Both the position numbers and the translations under genes were made by a program. A stretch of DNA of 8,510 bases from Flavobacteriales bacterium UBA1531. Lineage in GTDB: Bacteria > Bacteroidota > Bacteroidia > Flavobacteriales_D > Sanyastnellaceae. Below the pieces are notes generated by a model. That model was not told the origin of the DNA. It did no database searches and saw only the letters and a program-made list of their open reading frames with translations. Below are positions 4,782 to 8,510 of the stretch, piece by piece. Position 1 is the first letter of the stretch; the number at the start of each line of letters is the position of its first letter. Where the stretch lies: assembly GCA_002323795.1 (NCBI GenBank), contig DCPZ01000022.1, positions 14,153-22,662 of the forward strand, in the 5' to 3' direction.

Positions 4782-7403
4782 ATGGAATCCAAGTTGATTC
4801 GAGAGCATTTCCTCCAATTTTTTGCCTCAAAAGGGCACGAAATCGTGCCTTCCGCACCAATGGTCATCAAGGATGATCCAACGCTGATGTTCAACAATGC
4901 TGGGATGAATCCATTCAAGGATCTCTTTTTGGGCAACAGCCCTATTGTACATCCAAGGATTGCGGATACTCAAAAATGCCTGCGCGTAAGTGGAAAACAC
5001 AATGACTTGGAGGAAGTCGGTGTGGACACCTATCACCACACCATGTTCGAAATGTTGGGGAATTGGTCGTTCGGAGATTACTTCAAGCAAGAAGCCATCG
5101 ATTGGGCTTGGGAATTATTGACCAAGGTTTACAAACTCCCTGAAGATTCTCTTTACATCACCTATTTCGAAGGTGATCAAACCGATGGATTGGAAGCAGA
5201 TCAAGAGGCTGCTGACATTTGGGGCAAATGGGTTCCGCAAGAACGCATCATACCTGCATCCAAAAAGGACAACTTCTGGGAAATGGGCGAGACTGGACCA
5301 TGCGGTCCCTGCTCGGAAATTCACATCGATTTGCGCAATGCTGCAGACCGGGAACAAATCTCGGGACGTGATTTGGTCAATGCTGATCATCCACAAGTTG
5401 TGGAGATTTGGAACCTGGTTTTCATGCAGTTCAACCGCATGGCCAACGGAAGCCTCCAACCGCTGCCTCACAAGCACATTGATACCGGAATGGGATTTGA
5501 GCGATTGGCCATGGCATTGCAAGGGAAACAGTCCAATTACGATACGGATGTCTTCACCCCGCTTCTCGTCAAGGTTGCGGAAATGAGCGGAAAGACTTAC
5601 ACGCGAACGGATTCAAAGCAAGATGTCGCCTTTCGTGTCATCGCCGACCACATTCGTGCAGTCGCATTTAGCATTGCAGACGGACAATTGCCCTCCAACA
5701 CAGGGGCTGGCTATGTCATTCGTCGCATTTTGCGCCGTGCCATCCGATACGGATACTCCTTTCTCGGACTCCAAGATGCCTTCATGCATCAATTGGTTCC
5801 TATCCTCGCCAATCAAATGGGTGATGCCTTTCCCGAGTTGAAAAATCAACAGGTGTTAATCGAACGTGTAATCAATGAAGAAGAAGAATCCTTTTTGCGC
5901 ACTCTAGCAAAAGGAATCGAACGATTGGAAGCTCGTATGCACGAATTCGAAGCGTCCAAAAAACTACCTGGTGATGTGGTTTTTGAATTGAACGATACGT
6001 TTGGATTCCCTCTCGATCTCACAGCTCTTATGGCCAGTGAACAGGGGTTTGAACTTGATGAGGCTGGGTTTGAAAAAGCCATGCAAGTCACCAAAGAAAG
6101 AAGCCGGGCCGCAGGCAAGTTGAGCACCGATGATTGGATAGAGGTCCACAGCGACCAACGCGGTGAATTTGTCGGATACGATGAACTTTCGACACAATGT
6201 AGCATTCTCCGATACCGCGAGGTCACGGCTAAAAATAAAAAATTCTACCAACTGGTACTCAATCGCACACCCTTTTATCCTGAGGGTGGTGGACAAGTGG
6301 GAGACAAAGGAACGCTTCGCCCTGAAGCCGGAGGAGACAGTCAAATCGTCTCTGTTTTTGACACCAAAAAGGAAAACAATCTGATTGTGCATTTCGTAAA
6401 TGAATTGCCGTCAGATCCAAAGGCTCGTTACACAGCGGTTGTGAACGAAAGCAAACGCTACGACACCCAGCGCAATCATACGGCCACGCATTTGCTGCAT
6501 GAGGCATTGAGAGAAATCCTTGGTACTCATGTCGAGCAAAAAGGTTCATTGGTCAAAGCAGAAGCTTTGCGATTTGATTTTTCGCACTTCTCCAAAGTAT
6601 CAGCAGAAGAACTGCGACAAGTTGAATCCCTCGTGAATCAGCGCATTCTTCAGAATCATCCCTTGATTGAACACCGATCAATCACCATGAAAGAGGCGGA
6701 AGCAAGTGGAGCCATGATGCTTTTTGGAGAAAAGTATGGCGAAGAAGTGCGCATGATTGAATTTGGCACCTCCAAAGAACTCTGCGGCGGAACACACGCT
6801 CCGGCCACTGGTTCATTGGGGATGTTTCGAATCACCACGGAATCAGCCGTGGCATCCGGAATTCGCCGAATTGAAGCCATCACCGGCCTAGCCGCGTTGG
6901 AAGCCGCTCGAGCAGAACGGGAAACCATTGATGAGGTCAAAGAACTGCTCAAGGCCCCAAAAGATATCGCCAAAGCCATTGGCGATTTATTGACCAAACA
7001 ACAAGCTCTGCTTAAAGAGCAAGAGGCACACAAAGCAAAAGCGGCCCAGGCAGCCAAAAAAGAATTAGCAGGAAACCTCGAGCAGGTCAATGGAATCAAC
7101 ATATTCATCGGGGAACTTCCGCTTGATACCGGAGCAATCAAAGACATTGCGTTTCAGTTAAAAGCCGAAAAAGCCCCATTCTTCGGCGTATTCGCATCTC
7201 GCGCGGGTGGAAAACCCACTCTTTCAGTTGCAATCAGTGATGATGTAGTCGAAGGAAAAGGGCTCAACGCAGGTACAATCATCCGTGAAATCGCGGGTCA
7301 CATCAAGGGAGGTGGCGGCGGACAGCCATTCTTTGCAACGGCGGGCGGCAAAGATGAAAGTGGCATTCCAAATGCACTCGAAGCAGCTAAAAATCTTCTC
7401 TAG
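4782..7403 (+). CDS. alaS: Alanine--tRNA ligase
   Basis: An 873-residue class II aminoacyl-tRNA synthetase that charges tRNA-Ala and clears mischarged Ser- and Gly-tRNA-Ala. The order of domains is complete and the length matches E. coli AlaS (876). Residues about 1-450 are the catalytic and tRNA-recognition part: RxxFxxFFxxxGH near the N-terminus, VPSAPMVIKDDPTLMFNNAG (22-41), GPCGPCSEIH with C174 and C177, and motif 3 GAGYVIRRILRRA (about 307-319). The editing domain carries its full zinc site, H566 and H570 (HTATH) with C668 and H672 (CGGTH). The C-terminal C-Ala domain has a coiled-coil, lysine- and alanine-rich linker (about 720-765) and ends with HIKGGGGGQPFFATAGGKD. The start ATG gives the typical MESKLIREHFLQFF. 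It is a single-gene unit, divergent from the M23 peptidase, with a strong terminator 40-65 bases after the stop codon. Confidence 0.99.
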   Translation: MESKLIREHFLQFFASKGHEIVPSAPMVIKDDPTLMFNNAGMNPFKDLFLGNSPIVHPRIADTQKCLRVSGKHNDLEEVGVDTYHHTMFEMLGNWSFGDYFKQEAIDWAWELLTKVYKLPEDSLYITYFEGDQTDGLEADQEAADIWGKWVPQERIIPASKKDNFWEMGETGPCGPCSEIHIDLRNAADREQISGRDLVNADHPQVVEIWNLVFMQFNRMANGSLQPLPHKHIDTGMGFERLAMALQGKQSNYDTDVFTPLLVKVAEMSGKTYTRTDSKQDVAFRVIADHIRAVAFSIADGQLPSNTGAGYVIRRILRRAIRYGYSFLGLQDAFMHQLVPILANQMGDAFPELKNQQVLIERVINEEEESFLRTLAKGIERLEARMHEFEASKKLPGDVVFELNDTFGFPLDLTALMASEQGFELDEAGFEKAMQVTKERSRAAGKLSTDDWIEVHSDQRGEFVGYDELSTQCSILRYREVTAKNKKFYQLVLNRTPFYPEGGGQVGDKGTLRPEAGGDSQIVSVFDTKKENNLIVHFVNELPSDPKARYTAVVNESKRYDTQRNHTATHLLHEALREILGTHVEQKGSLVKAEALRFDFSHFSKVSAEELRQVESLVNQRILQNHPLIEHRSITMKEAEASGAMMLFGEKYGEEVRMIEFGTSKELCGGTHAPATGSLGMFRITTESAVASGIRRIEAITGLAALEAARAERETIDEVKELLKAPKDIAKAIGDLLTKQQALLKEQEAHKAKAAQAAKKELAGNLEQVNGINIFIGELPLDTGAIKDIAFQLKAEKAPFFGVFASRAGGKPTLSVAISDDVVEGKGLNAGTIIREIAGHIKGGGGGQPFFATAGGKDESGIPNALEAAKNLL

Positions 7404-7425
7404 ACGATTCCACACCCAATAAACC

Positions 7426-7469
7426 CCGCATGATGCGGCATAAAAAAGCGCTCTTAAGGCGTTTTTTTT
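7426..7469 (+). terminator. Two-hairpin terminator of alaS, probably bidirectional
   Basis: The first hairpin is CCGCA-TGA-TGCGG at 7426-7438. The second has A6-G-CGC (7442-7451) pairing with GCG-T7 (7459-7468) around a 7-base loop, including one G-U pair, and runs into eight T residues (7462-7469). It lies 22 bases after the alaS stop. On the minus strand the second hairpin is followed by six T residues and sits just past the end of the convergent DUF5684-like gene (stop at 7487), so it can end both transcripts. Confidence 0.85.
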
Positions 7470-7486
7470 ATTGAATGCTTCATCGC

Positions 7487-7909
7487 TCAGGCGGCATGGA
7501 GTCCGGAGCGATGAGCCCCAGCGTCTTTGAATTGACCGTAAACAGGTCCTTGGTATTCCTCTTGATAAGATAGACTCAAATTCAACACATAAAAAACGTT
7601 GAACAACGCCGCAAGAGCGAAATCAAAGCTGGACTTTTTCCCAAACGTCTGCGCAAGCTCAATTGAAGTGCGAAAGAAAAAATAAAGATTGAAAACCGGA
7701 ATCAAGAAGTACAACGCGTGGAATGATGGCCTTCCAATGATTTTCATTGCCATCATGACGTTATAACCTGGTACGAAAGCCGCCCATCCAGAAATGTTAC
7801 ACTTCATGAAAAGCCTGGCATTTGCTCCTAGTCCAATCAATGATAAAAATGCCGTTATCATTAAAAACCCTCCACTCACTTCCCACCCTAAAATGTAAAA
7901 ATTGTTCAT
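7487..7909 (-). CDS. Small multi-pass membrane protein, DUF5684-like
   Basis: A 140-residue predicted inner-membrane protein of unknown function. Hydrophobic segments lie at about 11-28, 40-57, 63-80 and 96-114. The block GWAAFVPGYNVMMAMKIIGRP (41-61) followed by LIPVFNLYFFFRTSIELAQTFGKKSSFDFALAALFNVFYVLNLS and then YQGPVYG has the pattern of DUF5684, a domain found as a small free-standing protein and also fused to the N-terminus of some Bacteroidota type I signal peptidases. No peptidase residues are present here, so a signal peptidase role is not supported. The last 15 residues are polar. The ATG at 7907-7909 is the only plausible start, giving four evenly placed segments; there is no Shine-Dalgarno sequence in front of it and no exact TAnnTTTG box. 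It runs in the same direction as the sigma-54-type gene, 139 bases downstream of it, and converges on alaS. The family call is from memory of the motif pattern. Confidence 0.75.
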   Translation of the reverse strand: MNNFYILGWEVSGGFLMITAFLSLIGLGANARLFMKCNISGWAAFVPGYNVMMAMKIIGRPSFHALYFLIPVFNLYFFFRTSIELAQTFGKKSSFDFALAALFNVFYVLNLSLSYQEEYQGPVYGQFKDAGAHRSGLHAA

Positions 7910-8048
7910 GGCTTGGATATTGCGTACGTAAAAAAGACGTGTACCACATGTGATGGTTGCCTCCTAACTCACACAAAACAAGAGCCTTGCGAATTAATCC
8001 GTCCTGACTAAAAGGCAACTTCTTCCAAAAAACCTCGATGAATCATTA
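7910..8048. other. Intergenic region upstream of the DUF5684-like gene
   Basis: These 139 bases separate two leftward genes. They contain an 8-bp palindrome CACATGTG at 7945-7952 and a CCTCCT at 7960-7965, which reads as a perfect AGGAGG on the minus strand but faces only a 50-codon out-of-frame ORF. I see no GC-rich hairpin with a T run after the sigma-54-type gene and no clear promoter. Confidence 0.3.
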
Positions 8049-8510
8049 TTAGATTGTACTCAAACTACCATATTGTTTGACAAGTGCCTCATCAATTTTT
8101 CTGCCCTTTGGGGTCAATATGACCAACCGCTCAACCACATTCCTCAATTCCCGGATATTGCCAGTCCAATCGGCTTTTTGTAGCAACATTGCCGCTCCAT
8201 CAGTCATTTCAATCAGCACCTTGCCGTGTTGTTCACAAATGATCCCAAGGAAATGCTGGGCGAGCAAAAGAATGTCATCACGCCGGTCATTTAAAGCGGG
8301 CACATGAATCGGAATCACAGCCAATCGATGAAAGAGATCTTCTCTAAATCGGGATGCAGCGATTTCTGCTTTGAGATCTTTATTGGTGGCTGCAACAATC
8401 CGAACATCCACTTCAATCTCCTTCTCTCCGCCGACCCGAAAGATTCGATTCTCTTGCAGCGCTCGAAGCACCTTGGCCTGAGCAGAGGGACTCATATCAC
8501 CAATTTCATC
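8049..8510 (-). CDS. Sigma-54-dependent AAA+ transcriptional activator (C-terminal part)
   Basis: The last 153 codons of a gene whose beginning lies beyond the right edge. The visible part is the second half of a sigma-54 activator AAA+ ATPase, which remodels RNA polymerase holding sigma-54. It opens inside Walker B (DEIGDMS, visible residues 1-7), then RVGGEKEIEVDVRIVAATN with sensor I (25-43), the putative arginine fingers R56 and R62 in FREDLFHRL, and sensor II GNIRELRN (117-124). The reading frame is open to the edge, so an internal ATG at 8493-8495 is not the start. After the AAA+ domain only about 25 residues remain and they show no Fis-type helix-turn-helix, so the protein probably lacks the usual DNA-binding domain. 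The N-terminal receiver or sensor domain and the GAFTGA loop are not in the window, so the input signal and the partner kinase cannot be named. Confidence 0.95.
   Translation of the reverse strand, partial: DEIGDMSPSAQAKVLRALQENRIFRVGGEKEIEVDVRIVAATNKDLKAEIAASRFREDLFHRLAVIPIHVPALNDRRDDILLLAQHFLGIICEQHGKVLIEMTDGAAMLLQKADWTGNIRELRNVVERLVILTPKGRKIDEALVKQYGSLSTI

Noticed and set aside
4668..4817. N-terminal extension of the M23 peptidase to an ATG at 4817
   Set aside because: It would overlap the start of alaS on the other strand, and the extra 50 residues show no signal peptide or family similarity, while a typical start lies at 4667.
5613..7147. Several long open frames antisense to alaS (for example 6656-7147)
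   Set aside because: They follow the codon periodicity of alaS, have low-complexity Ser/Ala-rich translations and no known domains; they are shadows of the real gene.
7797..7949. 50-codon minus-strand ORF preceded by a perfect AGGAGG 10 bases upstream
   Set aside because: It overlaps the DUF5684-like gene in another frame, its protein has no recognisable pattern, and Bacteroidota seldom depend on Shine-Dalgarno sequences; judged coincidental.
1..8510. Search for mobile elements, CRISPR arrays, tRNA genes and toxin-antitoxin pairs
   Set aside because: No repeated arrays, transposase motifs, cloverleaf-like sequences or small paired genes were seen; the window is occupied almost entirely by conserved chromosomal genes.

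Overview
This window looks like an ordinary chromosomal segment of a Bacteroidota bacterium, most likely from the Flavobacteriales side. The evidence is the character of the proteins (a Bax inhibitor-1/YccA protein, a DUF5684-type membrane protein, a bacterial AlaS), the neighbourhood in which alaS runs divergently from an M23 peptidase that is followed by a small MerR regulator (an arrangement I recall from this phylum), the lack of Shine-Dalgarno sequences before the genes, and two -7 boxes of the Bacteroidota form TAnnTTTG. I see no insertion sequences, tRNA or rRNA genes, CRISPR array or phage genes.

Layout. Positions 1-2175 hold a leftward block: a PTPS/QueD-family pterin synthase, then folE2 (its start codon overlaps the upstream stop codon by 1 base), then, after 77 bases, a Bax inhibitor-1 family membrane protein that ends at a probable terminator at the window edge. 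FolE2 converts GTP to 7,8-dihydroneopterin triphosphate, which is the substrate of the PTPS/QueD enzyme, so the overlapping pair encodes two consecutive steps leading to queuosine/7-deazaguanine or tetrahydropterin. Positions 2223-3218 hold hldD, the ADP-heptose epimerase of lipopolysaccharide core synthesis, diverging from the pterin pair across 47 bases that carry one candidate -7 box facing each way. Positions 3242-4667 hold a leftward pair, an inner-membrane-anchored M23 peptidase and a MerR-type regulator, with a perfect 9-2-9 palindrome over the end of the peptidase gene. Positions 4782-7403 hold a complete alaS, followed by a two-hairpin, bidirectional terminator. A leftward DUF5684-like membrane protein (7487-7909) and the last 153 codons of a sigma-54-type AAA+ activator (8049 to the edge) fill the rest.

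Most genes are housekeeping or cell-envelope functions and no new system stands out. The most interesting points are the compact divergent promoter region that suggests leaderless hldD mRNA, the animal-like sequence of the pterin synthase, the palindrome upstream of merR, and the sigma-54 activator that ends with no DNA-binding domain.
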